From assembly GCA_014360805.1 (NCBI GenBank), contig JACIWU010000007.1, positions 1 through 64,000 on the forward strand: 64,000 bases of DNA, given 5' to 3'. Positions 8,743 to 16,932 of this stretch are shown one piece after another (within the stretch, counting starts at the first letter, position 1; the number at the start of each line of letters is the position of its first letter). A model generated the notes under the pieces. That model was not told where the DNA came from. It made no database searches and saw only the letters and a list, made by a program, of their open reading frames with translations. Position numbers and translations under genes: made by a program. This stretch comes from Chloroflexota bacterium (GTDB lineage: Bacteria; Chloroflexota; Anaerolineae; DTLA01).

Positions 8743-9792
8743 ATGCAGCGCATCATTGACCTTCGTAGCGACACCGTAACCCACCCCACCCCCGCCATGC
8801 GCGAGGCCATGTACCGCGCCGAGGTGGGCGACGACGTCATGGGCGAGGACCCCACCGTCAACCGCCTCCAGGAGATGGCCGCCGAACGCATGGGCAAGGA
8901 GGCGGCCCTGTTCGTCGCCAGCGGCACCATGGGCAACCTCATCTGCATCCTGGCCCAGTGCGGCCGCGGCGACGAAGTGATCATGGGCGACAAGGCCCAC
9001 ACGTTCCTCTTTGAGGCGGGTGGCCCGTCGGTGCTCGGTGGAGTGCACGTGCGCACCGTGCGGAATGGCGACGACGGCACGGTGGACCCCGCCGAGGTGG
9101 AAGCCGCCGTGCGCGCCGACAACGTGCACTTTCCGCGCAGCCGCCTAGTCGTGCTTGAAAACACGCACAACCGATGCGGGGGAGCGGTGCTCACTCGCGC
9201 GCAGATGGACCCCATCGTCGCGGTTGCGCGCAAGCACAACCTCAACGCGCACCTGGACGGCGCTCGCATCTTCAACGCCGCCGTGGCCCTGGGCGTGGAC
9301 GCCCGCACCCTCGCCGAACCCTTTGACACGGTCAGTTTCTGCCTGTCCAAGGGGCTATCCGCGCCGGTCGGGTCGCTGGTCTGCGGTACCCGCGAGTTTG
9401 TACGCGAAGCCACGCGCCTGCGCAAGGTGCTTGGCGGCGGGATGCGCCAGGCGGGCATCATCGCCGCGGCGGGCATCGTGGCGCTGGAGCAGATGGTGGA
9501 CCGCCTCGCCGACGACCACGCCAACGCGAGGCGGTTGGCCGAGGGCCTCGCCGAGATGGGCGTCTTTGACATCCGCCCGGACCGCGTCCAGAGCAACATC
9601 CTCATCTTTGGCCTGGCCACCCGGCGGTTCACGCCGCAGCAACTGGTGGCCCGATGCGCGCAGGACGGCCTGAAATTCCAGGCCATTGAGGGCGGCCAGT
9701 TCCGCATGGTTACGCACTACGGGATAGAGCGCGAGGACATAGACCGGGCCTTGCGCATCCTCACAGACGCCATACGCGACCTGAATCGCTAG
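8743..9792 (+). CDS. Low-specificity threonine aldolase (PLP-dependent)
   Basis: 349 residues of the beta-eliminating lyase/threonine aldolase family, cleaving threonine or allo-threonine to glycine and acetaldehyde. Diagnostic blocks are IDLRSDTVTHPTPAMREAM, VGDDVMGEDPTVNRLQE, SGTMGNLI, HLDGARIFNAAVALG and SFCLSKGLSAPVGSL. The last contains the PLP-binding Lys (K203). GAGGAGG just before the ATG lies inside the end of the preceding gene, so translation is probably coupled to it. Length is normal for the family. Confidence 0.9.
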   Translation: MQRIIDLRSDTVTHPTPAMREAMYRAEVGDDVMGEDPTVNRLQEMAAERMGKEAALFVASGTMGNLICILAQCGRGDEVIMGDKAHTFLFEAGGPSVLGGVHVRTVRNGDDGTVDPAEVEAAVRADNVHFPRSRLVVLENTHNRCGGAVLTRAQMDPIVAVARKHNLNAHLDGARIFNAAVALGVDARTLAEPFDTVSFCLSKGLSAPVGSLVCGTREFVREATRLRKVLGGGMRQAGIIAAAGIVALEQMVDRLADDHANARRLAEGLAEMGVFDIRPDRVQSNILIFGLATRRFTPQQLVARCAQDGLKFQAIEGGQFRMVTHYGIEREDIDRALRILTDAIRDLNR

Positions 9793-9918
9793 CACGGCCT
9801 TGTCCCCACGGGCCTTAAAGACCCCCGGGGGCTGTGTGCATTCGCGTGGATTCGCGCGATTCGCGGTTGCAACTGGAGCGCCAACAAGAGACGGGGGATG
9901 TCGCTCTACGGCGATAGT

Positions 9919-9946
9919 TTGCACGTCCGCGCATTTGCGCTATACT
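9919..9946 (+). promoter_or_regulatory. Sigma-70 promoter upstream of the peptidase/rlmN pair
   Basis: TTGCAC (9919-9924) and TATACT (9941-9946) are 16 bp apart. The ~115-nt leader to the ATG at 10070 contains only a GC-rich stretch near 9990-10020. The rest of the 277-bp gap shows no gene. Confidence 0.6.
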
Positions 9947-10069
9947 TTTACCAAGTACAGGATTGGCCCATAGCGCCGGGGCGTCTTGCGGGACTCGGCG
10001 GCAGGACTTTCCGCCGGCGTTCCTGCGTTTCACCGGCATAGACTGTGTTCCTGTGGAGGTAGGCACAAG

Positions 10070-10774
10070 ATGTTCTTTCCAGGTCTCTACTTTGACCCGA
10101 TGTACCTGATATTCGCGCTGCCCGCGCTGCTGCTGGGCCTATACGCCCAGATGAAGATACGCACGTCCTACTCCAAGTACCTGCGCGTGGCGAACAGCCG
10201 CGGGATCACCGGCCTCAATGCCGCCCGCTACCTGCTGGACAACGCGGGCCTGTACGATGTGGAGATTGAGGGCACGCCGGGCGAACTCTCGGACCACTAC
10301 GACCCATCCAGCCGGAAACTGCGCCTATCGCGCGGCGTCGCCAACTCCGCCTCGGTGGCTGCCCTCGGCATCGTCGCCCACGAGGTCGGCCACGCGGTCC
10401 AGCACGCTGAGGGCTACGGCCCGTTGCGCCTGCGCTCGGCTATCGTGCCTGTCGTGAGCATCGGGACGTGGCTGGGCCCCATCCTGTTCATCATCGGCTT
10501 CCTCCTGCAGGCCTACGACCTGGCGGTGCTCGGCGTCATCGCCTTCGCGGGCGCGGCGGTATTCTCGCTCGTTACGCTCCCGGTGGAACTCAACGCCAGT
10601 TCGCGCGCCATGCAGATGCTCACCCAGACGGGGCTGGTAACCCGCCAAGAGTACAACGGCGCCAAGTCGGTGCTGTCGGCCGCCGCGCTGACCTACGTGG
10701 CCGCCGCCGCGCAGAGCATCTCTACCCTGCTGTACTACGTCTTCCTCCTCGGCGGGCTTCGTAGAAGCGACTGA
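10070..10774 (+). CDS. YugP-type membrane zinc metallopeptidase
   Basis: 234 residues, ATG preceded by GGAGGT. Hydrophobic segments sit near the N-terminus (about 8-22), in the middle (two helices about 125-175) and at the C-terminus. The HEVGH zinc motif (H104-H108) and the flanking family signature (SGVANSASVAALGIVAHEVGHA-like, here starting SRGVANSASVAAL) identify the neutral zinc metallopeptidase YugP/PF04298 family. The physiological substrate is unknown. It is followed after 9 bp by rlmN. Confidence 0.87.
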   Translation: MFFPGLYFDPMYLIFALPALLLGLYAQMKIRTSYSKYLRVANSRGITGLNAARYLLDNAGLYDVEIEGTPGELSDHYDPSSRKLRLSRGVANSASVAALGIVAHEVGHAVQHAEGYGPLRLRSAIVPVVSIGTWLGPILFIIGFLLQAYDLAVLGVIAFAGAAVFSLVTLPVELNASSRAMQMLTQTGLVTRQEYNGAKSVLSAAALTYVAAAAQSISTLLYYVFLLGGLRRSD

Positions 10775-10783
10775 TTCAGAGAC

Positions 10784-11827
10784 GTGGACCTGATTCTTGA
10801 CCTGTCGCTTCCCGAACTAGAGGCCCGCCTGGAGGAGTGGCAACAGCCCGCGTACCGCGCCCGGCAGGTTTGGGAGTGGATCTACAGGCAAGGCGCAACC
10901 CAGTTCGCCCAGATGACCAACCTGCCGGTCGCCCTCCGCCAGCGCCTGGAATCCCACTTCACCCTCACGCCGTTTGAGCCGGTCGCCGAGCACCTCTCGT
11001 CAGACGGCCAGACGCGCAAACTGGCCCTCCGCCTCCGAGATGGCGAAATCATTGAGGCCGTGTGGATGCGCTACGAAAACCGCGAGAGCGTGTGCGTCTC
11101 CACCCAGGCCGGGTGCGCCATGGGCTGCGCGTTCTGCGCCACGGGCCAGGGCGGGCTTCGCCGCAACCTCTCCGCGGGCGAAATCGTGGGCCAGGTGCTG
11201 GCTTTTGCGCGCCTTCTCGCCCCCCAGTCCGCGCGCGTTACCAACGTCGTCTTCATGGGCATGGGCGAGCCGTTCGCCAACTACGACGCCGTCTGGAAGG
11301 CTGCCTCCACCCTCATGCACCCGGCCGGCCTGGGCCTGGGCGCGCGGCACATTGTCATCTCCACTGTCGGGCTGATCCCCGGCATCCGCCGGTTCGCCCA
11401 GGAGCGGTCCCAGGTGCGGCTGGCAGTCTCGCTCCACGCGCCCGACGACGCCCTGAGAGACCGCCTGGTGCCCATCAACCGAGCCTATCCCATCGGCCCG
11501 CTCATGGAGGCTGTTCGCAATTATGTCAACCTAACCGGCCGCCGCGTTACGTTTGAATACGCCCTCATCGCCGGCGTCAACGACCAGCCCGAACAGGCCC
11601 AGGCCCTTGCCGCGCTCCTTCGCGGCCTGCCGGCGCACGTGAACCTAATCCCGTTGAACCCCGTACCCGACTCCCCCTGGCGACCAAGCCCCCGCGCCAG
11701 GGTTCGGCAATTCCAGGCCACGCTCGCCGAGCGCGGCGTGGCATGCACGGTGCGCCTGGGACGCGGCGCCGACATTCAGGCGGCATGCGGCCAGTTGCGG
11801 GCGCGCACGCTGCAGACACCCTCGTAG
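10784..11827 (+). CDS. rlmN: 23S rRNA (adenine-C2)-methyltransferase RlmN (radical SAM)
   Basis: 347 residues from a GTG at 10784. The radical-SAM cluster motif is C111-x3-C115-x2-C118 ([12 protein letters not shown]), followed by [15 protein letters not shown]. The conserved [27 protein letters not shown] and SLHAPDD blocks are present, as is [21 protein letters not shown] near the C-terminus with its catalytic Cys. RlmN installs C2-methylation of A2503 in 23S rRNA and on some tRNAs. Length and motifs are normal. The ribosome-binding site is weak, so translation is probably coupled to the peptidase gene. Confidence 0.94.
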   Translation: MDLILDLSLPELEARLEEWQQPAYRARQVWEWIYRQGATQFAQMTNLPVALRQRLESHFTLTPFEPVAEHLSSDGQTRKLALRLRDGEIIEAVWMRYENRESVCVSTQAGCAMGCAFCATGQGGLRRNLSAGEIVGQVLAFARLLAPQSARVTNVVFMGMGEPFANYDAVWKAASTLMHPAGLGLGARHIVISTVGLIPGIRRFAQERSQVRLAVSLHAPDDALRDRLVPINRAYPIGPLMEAVRNYVNLTGRRVTFEYALIAGVNDQPEQAQALAALLRGLPAHVNLIPLNPVPDSPWRPSPRARVRQFQATLAERGVACTVRLGRGADIQAACGQLRARTLQTPS

Positions 11828-11892
11828 CCCCGAAGGCTTCGCACCCACCGCAGGGTTCGGCACGTGCATCTGGCGCGCTACACACGCCCGCG

Positions 11893-11943
11893 CAGCCCCG
11901 AAGGGGCTTTGTTCCTTCAGCCCGACGCTTGAGCGTCGGATGG
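11893..11943 (+). repeat. REP-like palindromic element
   Basis: AGCCCCGAAGGGGCTTTGTT followed by a CCGACGCTTGAGCGTCGG hairpin. It is the third copy of the element at 2671-2720 and 5361-5408, with a different second hairpin. Confidence 0.6.
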
Positions 11944-11993
11944 GGCCTCGCCCAGGGGCCGCCCCTGTAAACGTGTGTGGCGAGGGCGAATTC

Positions 11994-12022
11994 TTGCGTT
12001 TTCGCCCAAGAAAGGGTAAGAT
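11994..12022 (+). promoter_or_regulatory. Possible promoter giving a short leader to rpe
   Basis: TTGCGT (11994-11999) and TAAGAT (12017-12022) with a 17-bp spacer. The predicted start would be at or next to the rpe ATG (12029), giving a nearly leaderless message. An AAAGGG at 12011-12016 argues for an alternative start further upstream. Confidence 0.35.
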
Positions 12023-12028
12023 AACATT

Positions 12029-12697
12029 ATGATCCGAATCTCCGCATCTATCCTATCGGCCGACTTTGCGCGGCTCGGCGAGCAGATCGCAGAAGCGGAA
12101 CGGGGCGGCGCCGACTATATCCACGTGGACGTGATGGACGGCCTGTTTGTGCCGAACATCACGGCGGGGCCTGTGCTGGTGAGCGCGGCGCGCCGTAGCA
12201 CTTCCCTGCCGCTGGACGTGCACCTGATGATAGAAAAGCCCGAGCGATACGTGGAGGCGTTCCGAGAGGCTGGGGCCGACATCCTGACCGTGCATTACGA
12301 GGCGTGCCCCCACCTGCACCGGACGGTGCAGCGCATTCGCGAACTGGGCGCGGCGCCCGGCGTCTCGCTCAACCCGTCCACGCCCCTGTCGGCGCTGGAG
12401 GAGATTCTGGACTACGTGGACTTGGTGCTCATCATGACGGTCAATCCCGGCTTCGGCGGGCAGAAGTACATTGAGAGCATGACGGCGAAGATCGCGCGCC
12501 TTCGCCGCTGGCTGGACGAGCGCGAGCACCGGCCTGTCCTGGAAGTGGATGGCGGGCTGAACCCACACACCGCGCCCAAGGCGGCCAGGGCTGGCGCGGA
12601 CATCATCGTCGCCGGCGCGGCCATATTCGCCGCCGATGTGCCAGTTAGCGAGGCCATTCGCCGCATTCGCGAAGCGATTGCCCTAAAACAGGGTTAG
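12029..12697 (+). CDS. rpe: Ribulose-phosphate 3-epimerase
   Basis: 222 residues, the usual length. It interconverts ribulose-5-phosphate and xylulose-5-phosphate in the pentose phosphate pathway. Signature blocks: [77 protein letters not shown] and [19 protein letters not shown], with metal-binding His and Asp residues in place. Transcription converges on rpmB. Confidence 0.95.
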   Translation: MIRISASILSADFARLGEQIAEAERGGADYIHVDVMDGLFVPNITAGPVLVSAARRSTSLPLDVHLMIEKPERYVEAFREAGADILTVHYEACPHLHRTVQRIRELGAAPGVSLNPSTPLSALEEILDYVDLVLIMTVNPGFGGQKYIESMTAKIARLRRWLDEREHRPVLEVDGGLNPHTAPKAARAGADIIVAGAAIFAADVPVSEAIRRIREAIALKQG

Positions 12698-12705
12698 AGG
12701 AATAG

Positions 12706-12728
12706 AAAAGGCCAGCCGACGGCTGGCC
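12706..12728 (-). terminator. Rho-independent terminator of rpmB
   Basis: GGCCAGCC-GAC-GGCTGGCC (12710-12728) forms an 8-bp stem with a 3-nt loop. On the minus strand it is followed by CTTTTC, giving the U-tract. It may also stop rpe transcripts from the other side. Confidence 0.8.
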
Positions 12729-12751
12729 TGGCGTGGAGCCGACAGGCGGAT

Positions 12752-12931
12752 TTAGGCTTTCTGAAGCGTCTTCAGGCACCGAGAGCAGATGCGAACCCGT
12801 CTCTTGCGGCCATCCACAACGATGGTGGCCATCTGCACGTTCACATCAAAACGGCGGTTGGTGCGCCGATTGGAATGGCTCACATTGTGCCCGAACTGCG
12901 GCCCGCGCATGCAGATTTCACACTTTGCCAT
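12752..12931 (-). CDS. rpmB: 50S ribosomal protein bL28, zinc-binding type
   Basis: 59 residues starting MAKCEICMRGPQFGHNVSHS. The ATG at 12931 is chosen because AAAGGGG is correctly spaced; a Met three codons upstream is less likely. C4-x2-C7 and a C-terminal RICSRCLK CxxC make this the zinc-binding (C+) paralogue class. The L28 signature NRRTNRRFDVNVQ is intact. Monocistronic, with its own promoter and terminator. Confidence 0.95.
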   Translation of the reverse strand: MAKCEICMRGPQFGHNVSHSNRRTNRRFDVNVQMATIVVDGRKRRVRICSRCLKTLQKA

Positions 12932-12995
12932 GGAACGCAACCCCTTTCAGAATGCGAGATCAAGGATAAGTACCGCGCAAATTGCGCACCAAAAT

Positions 12996-13024
12996 ATAAT
13001 ACCATAAACCGACAATCTTGGCAA
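12996..13024 (-). promoter_or_regulatory. Sigma-70 promoter of rpmB
   Basis: On the minus strand TTGCCA (13019-13024) and TATTAT (12996-13001) with a 17-bp spacer. The leader to the rpmB ATG is about 60 nt. Confidence 0.7.
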
Positions 13025-13083
13025 AAACCGCGCCCGCATTTTACAGCCGACCCAATGCACAGGGCGCGGGGGAGAATGACCAC

Positions 13084-13440
13084 ATGACAGAACAAACCAG
13101 ACTGGGCAGAATTGAAGTGTCGCCGGCGGCCATCGCCAGCATCGCCAGCCACGCCGTGCTCAAGTCCTACGGCGTCGTCGGCATGGCCTCGGCCAACGTG
13201 CGAGACGGCATCGTGGAGGTGCTGACGGGCGACCGCAGCCGGCGCGGCGTCCAGGTTCGGCTGGAGGGCAACGAAATTCACATTGACCTGTACGTGGTCA
13301 TTGAGTACGGGACGCGAATCTCCGTTGTCGCCCACAACATCATGAGCGCCGTGAAGTTCAGCGTGGAGAAAGCCCTCGGCGTGCCGGTCAAGGAAGTCAA
13401 CGTCCACGTACAAGGATTGCGCGTCAGCAGCGCCGATTGA
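13084..13440 (+). CDS. Asp23/Gls24-family envelope stress protein
   Basis: 118 residues, ATG behind GGGAGA. The family core is complete: LGRIEVSPAAIASIASHAVL, YGVVGMA, VQVRLEGNEIHIDLYVVIEYG and VEKALGVPVKEVNVHVQGLRV. In Firmicutes and relatives this family sits directly before fakA, and its members are membrane-associated and linked to envelope stress. The same order is seen here, and its stop overlaps the possible upstream TTG of the next gene. Confidence 0.9.
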   Translation: MTEQTRLGRIEVSPAAIASIASHAVLKSYGVVGMASANVRDGIVEVLTGDRSRRGVQVRLEGNEIHIDLYVVIEYGTRISVVAHNIMSAVKFSVEKALGVPVKEVNVHVQGLRVSSAD

Positions 13441-13487
13441 CGCGCCGCTCGCGCCACTACCCTGCACGGAAAGAGAGGAACCGCATC

Positions 13488-15146
13488 TTGGCGTCAGAAG
13501 CCGCAAAGAGACCCAATCCATCTTACAGACGCAGAGAAGCCGTGCGCATCGGCGACGGGGAATGCCTGTTCAAAGCGCTGCGCGTGAGCGCCGCATGGTT
13601 TGAACAACACGTCCAGGCGGTGAATGCCCTGAACGTCTTCCCGGTGCCCGATGGCGACACGGGCACGAACATGATGCTGACCTTGCAGTCGGCCATCAAA
13701 GAAGTAGGAGACAATCCCAGCGACTCGGCCAGCGAAGTCATCCAGAAAGTCGCCCATGGCGCGCTCATGGGCGCGCGCGGCAACTCGGGCGTCATCCTGT
13801 CCCAGTTGCTTCGGGGCATGGCGCGCTACCTGCACAAGAAGGACTCGTTCACGGCAGGCGACCTGGCGGCCGCCATGCGCGAGGGTGCCGTTACCGCCTA
13901 CAAAGGCGTGCTCAAGCCGGTGGAGGGCACCATTCTCACCGTCGCGCGCGAAGTGGCCGATGCCTGCGCCCGCACCGTTGAGGATACCGACGACATCGTG
14001 GCGCTCCTGGAAACCGCCGTGGAAGAGGCCCGACACTCCGTCAGCCGCACCCCCTCGCTCCTGGCTGTGCTCAAGGAGGCGGGTGTCGTGGACGCCGGCG
14101 GGCAGGGACTTGCCATCATCCTGGAAGGCGTACTCCGATTTGCGCGAGGTGAATCCGTGGAAATGCTGCCCACTTCCGTAACCCATGCCGAACTCAGCGT
14201 GCCGCGCGCCGAGGCCGAATACGGCTACGACACCCAATTCATCATCCACGGCCAGAACCTGGACGTGGAGGCCGTGCGCCAGAAAATCTCCGAGATGGGC
14301 GACTCGGTCATGGTCGTCGGCGACAGCACCACCATCAAAGTCCACGTCCACACCCCCACGCCCGGCACGCCCATCAACTACGGCGCCAGCCTGGGCTCCA
14401 TTAGCCATGTGATCGTGGAAGACATGCAGCAGCAGTATCAGGAATTCGTCCAGGCCCAGACCAAACCGCCGGTCTCGGCGGAGGAGATTTGCAACATCGC
14501 GACCGTGGCAGTAGCGCCTGGAGCGGGCCTGCGCCGCGTGTTTGAAAGCCTGGGGGCCAGCGCCGTCGTTTCCGGCGGCCAGACCATGAACCCCAGCACC
14601 GAGGAACTGCTCAACGCCATTGAAAGCGTGAAGGCCGACAACGTGATCGTGCTGCCCAACAACCGCAACGTCATCCTCTCGGCGCAGCAAGCCAAGACGC
14701 TATCCCGCAAGAACGTCTTCGTGATTCCCACCAAGACGATCCCGCAGGGCATCGCCTCACTTCTCGCCTTCAACTACCAGGCCGACGCCACCACCAACGC
14801 CCAGATCATGGAACAGGCATTTGCCCGCGTGCAGACGGTGGAAGTTACGCACGCCGTTCGTGCCGCGCGGGTGAACGGAGTCACCATCAAGGAAGGCGAC
14901 GTCATCGGGCTGATCAACGGCGACCTGAAGATCAGCGGCGACAATTACCACCAGGTCATCCTGGATGCGTTGGGCATGTTGCCGTTGGACGAAAACGAGA
15001 TTATTACGATATACTACGGCGAGGACGTGGGAGAGGCAGACGCCCAGACCTTGGCCGATAGGATTCGGGCGCAGTTCAGCCACCTGGAAGTGGAAGCCGT
15101 GAACGGCGGGCAGCCGCACTATCCCTACATCCTTTCGGTGGAGTAA
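13488..15146 (+). CDS. fakA: Fatty acid kinase-like protein FakA (DhaL/DAK2 domain)
   Basis: About 552 residues from a TTG at 13488, preferred for AAGAGAGG 9 nt upstream; a TTG at 13437 overlapping the previous stop is possible. The N-terminal DhaL kinase domain has NVFPVPDGDTGTNMMLTL (Mg-ADP/substrate aspartates) and GARGNSGVILSQLLRG. The middle and C-terminal domains (VVSGGQTMNPSTEELLNAI, VLPNNRNVILSAQQA) match FakA. FakA phosphorylates fatty acids bound to DegV-type FakB proteins, and two such genes follow immediately. Confidence 0.9.
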   Translation: MASEAAKRPNPSYRRREAVRIGDGECLFKALRVSAAWFEQHVQAVNALNVFPVPDGDTGTNMMLTLQSAIKEVGDNPSDSASEVIQKVAHGALMGARGNSGVILSQLLRGMARYLHKKDSFTAGDLAAAMREGAVTAYKGVLKPVEGTILTVAREVADACARTVEDTDDIVALLETAVEEARHSVSRTPSLLAVLKEAGVVDAGGQGLAIILEGVLRFARGESVEMLPTSVTHAELSVPRAEAEYGYDTQFIIHGQNLDVEAVRQKISEMGDSVMVVGDSTTIKVHVHTPTPGTPINYGASLGSISHVIVEDMQQQYQEFVQAQTKPPVSAEEICNIATVAVAPGAGLRRVFESLGASAVVSGGQTMNPSTEELLNAIESVKADNVIVLPNNRNVILSAQQAKTLSRKNVFVIPTKTIPQGIASLLAFNYQADATTNAQIMEQAFARVQTVEVTHAVRAARVNGVTIKEGDVIGLINGDLKISGDNYHQVILDALGMLPLDENEIITIYYGEDVGEADAQTLADRIRAQFSHLEVEAVNGGQPHYPYILSVE

Positions 15147-15154
15147 ACGCTGGA

Positions 15155-15176
15155 CATGCTGGCCGAAAACAGCATG
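15155..15176 (+). promoter_or_regulatory. Short stem-loop between fakA and the first degV
   Basis: CATGCTG, 8-nt loop, CAGCATG: a perfect 7-bp inverted repeat just before the GGAGGAGGAGG ribosome-binding site. It could modulate processing or translation of the downstream gene. No U-tract follows, so it is not a terminator. Confidence 0.4.
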
Positions 15177-15191
15177 CTGCGAGGAGGAGGA

Positions 15192-16034
15192 ATGGCACGC
15201 CCGATCATTGTTACCGACAGCACCGCGGGACTCTCGCCTGCCGAGTGTGAACAATACGGCATCCAAGTGGTGCCCCTGTACGTTCGGTTCGGAGACCAAG
15301 TCTTTCGGGAAGGCGTGGACATTACCAGCGAGCAGATGTTCAGCCGAATGCGGCGTTCCGCGCTAGGGCCGATTACCTCGCCCCCAACGCCGGACGATTT
15401 CCGTCGGGTCTACCTGGCCGCCGCCCGCAAGACCGACCAGATTCTGTCCATCCACCTATCCGGCAAACTGAGTCAGACGGTGGCCTTCGCCCAGGCAGCC
15501 GCCGAAACGCTCCTAGGCCGCATCCGAATCCACGTGATAGACTCGCAGACGACCTCGGCGGGGCTGGCAGTCCTGGCGCGGGAGACCGCCAAGGCCGCAG
15601 CCGCCGGCATGAACCTGGACGAGTTGATCCCCTACGTGCGCGGCCTCATCCCCCGCATCTACCTGGTCTTCTTCGTGGACACGCTGGACTACCTGGAGCG
15701 CGGCGGCCGCATCGGCAAGGCCGAAGCCCTCCTGGGCAGCATGCTCAACATCAAGCCGCTCCTCATCGTGGAAGACGGCGAAATCCAGCCGTTGGAGAAA
15801 GTCCGAACCCGCGCCAAGGCTATTGAGAAACTGGCCGAATTCGTGGCCGAGTTCAGCAGGATCAAGGAACTCTGGATCCTGCAGGAACAGGAAAACGAAG
15901 AGACCGCCCAACTCCGCGAACTGCTCCGAGAGTACTTCCCGACCGTCGCGACGCCGGTCGTGCCCTATGGCCCCGTTCTCGCCAGCCACGTAGGCCCCGG
16001 AGCTATGGGCGTCGTGGTCTTTGAGGACGTGTAG
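15192..16034 (+). CDS. DegV/FakB family fatty-acid-binding protein (first copy)
   Basis: 280 residues, ATG directly behind GGAGGAGGAGG. DegV signature: IIVTDSTAGLSPAECEQYGI, VVPLYVRFGD, FREGVDIT and ITSPPTPDDF near the N-terminus; FFVDTLDYLERGGRIGKAEALLGSMLNIKPLL in the middle; and HVGPGAMGVV at the end. FakB proteins present a fatty acid to FakA for phosphorylation. It is probably a FakA partner. Confidence 0.88.
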   Translation: MARPIIVTDSTAGLSPAECEQYGIQVVPLYVRFGDQVFREGVDITSEQMFSRMRRSALGPITSPPTPDDFRRVYLAAARKTDQILSIHLSGKLSQTVAFAQAAAETLLGRIRIHVIDSQTTSAGLAVLARETAKAAAAGMNLDELIPYVRGLIPRIYLVFFVDTLDYLERGGRIGKAEALLGSMLNIKPLLIVEDGEIQPLEKVRTRAKAIEKLAEFVAEFSRIKELWILQEQENEETAQLRELLREYFPTVATPVVPYGPVLASHVGPGAMGVVVFEDV

Positions 16035-16054
16035 GCCCTGGACAGGAGCGCAAA

Positions 16055-16888
16055 GTGGTTCGGATTGTAACGGACAGCACCTCGGACATCCCCAGGCCGA
16101 TGGCCGAGGAGTACGGGATTCGCGTGGTTCCGGCCATCGTCAACTTTGGCCTGGAATCGTTCCGCGAAGGCGTGGACTTATCCCCCAGCGAATTCTTCGC
16201 CCGCCTGGTCGCCTCTCCGACCCTGCCCACGACCTCGCAGCCATCCGTCGGCGAGTTCATGGAGGCCTACGCCGAAGCCGGGCGAAGCGGCGAGCCGGTC
16301 CTGGGCATCCACCTCGGCTCCACCTTCAGCGGACTCTACGATGCCGCCCAATTAGCGGCCCACTCCATGCCCGAACATGCGGTTACGGTCTACGATAGCG
16401 GTCTCCTCTCCATGGGCTTGGGACTCATGGTCATTGAGGCAGCAAAGGTCGCCCGCCGCGGCGCCACCGTGGAGCAGTTGCTCCACCTCCTGGACAACCT
16501 CAAGCCACGGACGCGCGTCATCGCCGTGCTGGACACCCTGGAATACCTGCGCAAGGGCGGACGGCTCAGCCGCGTCAGCGCGACCCTGGGCCGAGTGCTC
16601 AGCATCCGCCCCGTCATCCAGGTGTTTGACAACAGGCTGGACCAACTCGCCCGCACCCGCCACCGCATGAACTCTCTCAATCGGCTTCTGGAATTCGCGC
16701 AAACGCACGCCCCCTTTGACCACCTCGTAGTCCTACACGCCGCAGCCGCCAACGCGGCCGACTGGGTCGCCGAACGCTTGGCCCGCTTGAATTCCGGCGC
16801 AAAACCTGCTATTATAGAAGCGGGTTCCGTCATCGGCACGCACGCCGGACCGGGTGCGGTGGGCTTCGCCTGCGTAACGAGGCGCTAG
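16055..16888 (+). CDS. DegV/FakB family fatty-acid-binding protein (second copy)
   Basis: 277 residues from a GTG at 16055 with AGGAG 7 nt upstream. Same fold as the preceding protein: VRIVTDSTSDIPRPMAEEYGI, FREGVDLSPSEFF, AVLDTLEYLRKGGRLSRVSATLGRVLSIRPVI and HAGPGAVGFACV. The two copies differ widely in the lipid-pocket region, consistent with different acyl-chain preferences (inference from FakB1/FakB2 in Firmicutes). Confidence 0.88.
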   Translation: MVRIVTDSTSDIPRPMAEEYGIRVVPAIVNFGLESFREGVDLSPSEFFARLVASPTLPTTSQPSVGEFMEAYAEAGRSGEPVLGIHLGSTFSGLYDAAQLAAHSMPEHAVTVYDSGLLSMGLGLMVIEAAKVARRGATVEQLLHLLDNLKPRTRVIAVLDTLEYLRKGGRLSRVSATLGRVLSIRPVIQVFDNRLDQLARTRHRMNSLNRLLEFAQTHAPFDHLVVLHAAAANAADWVAERLARLNSGAKPAIIEAGSVIGTHAGPGAVGFACVTRR

Positions 16889-16932
16889 CGTCCCACAACC
16901 TCTCATATCCAGACGGTGAACCGGAGAAACGG

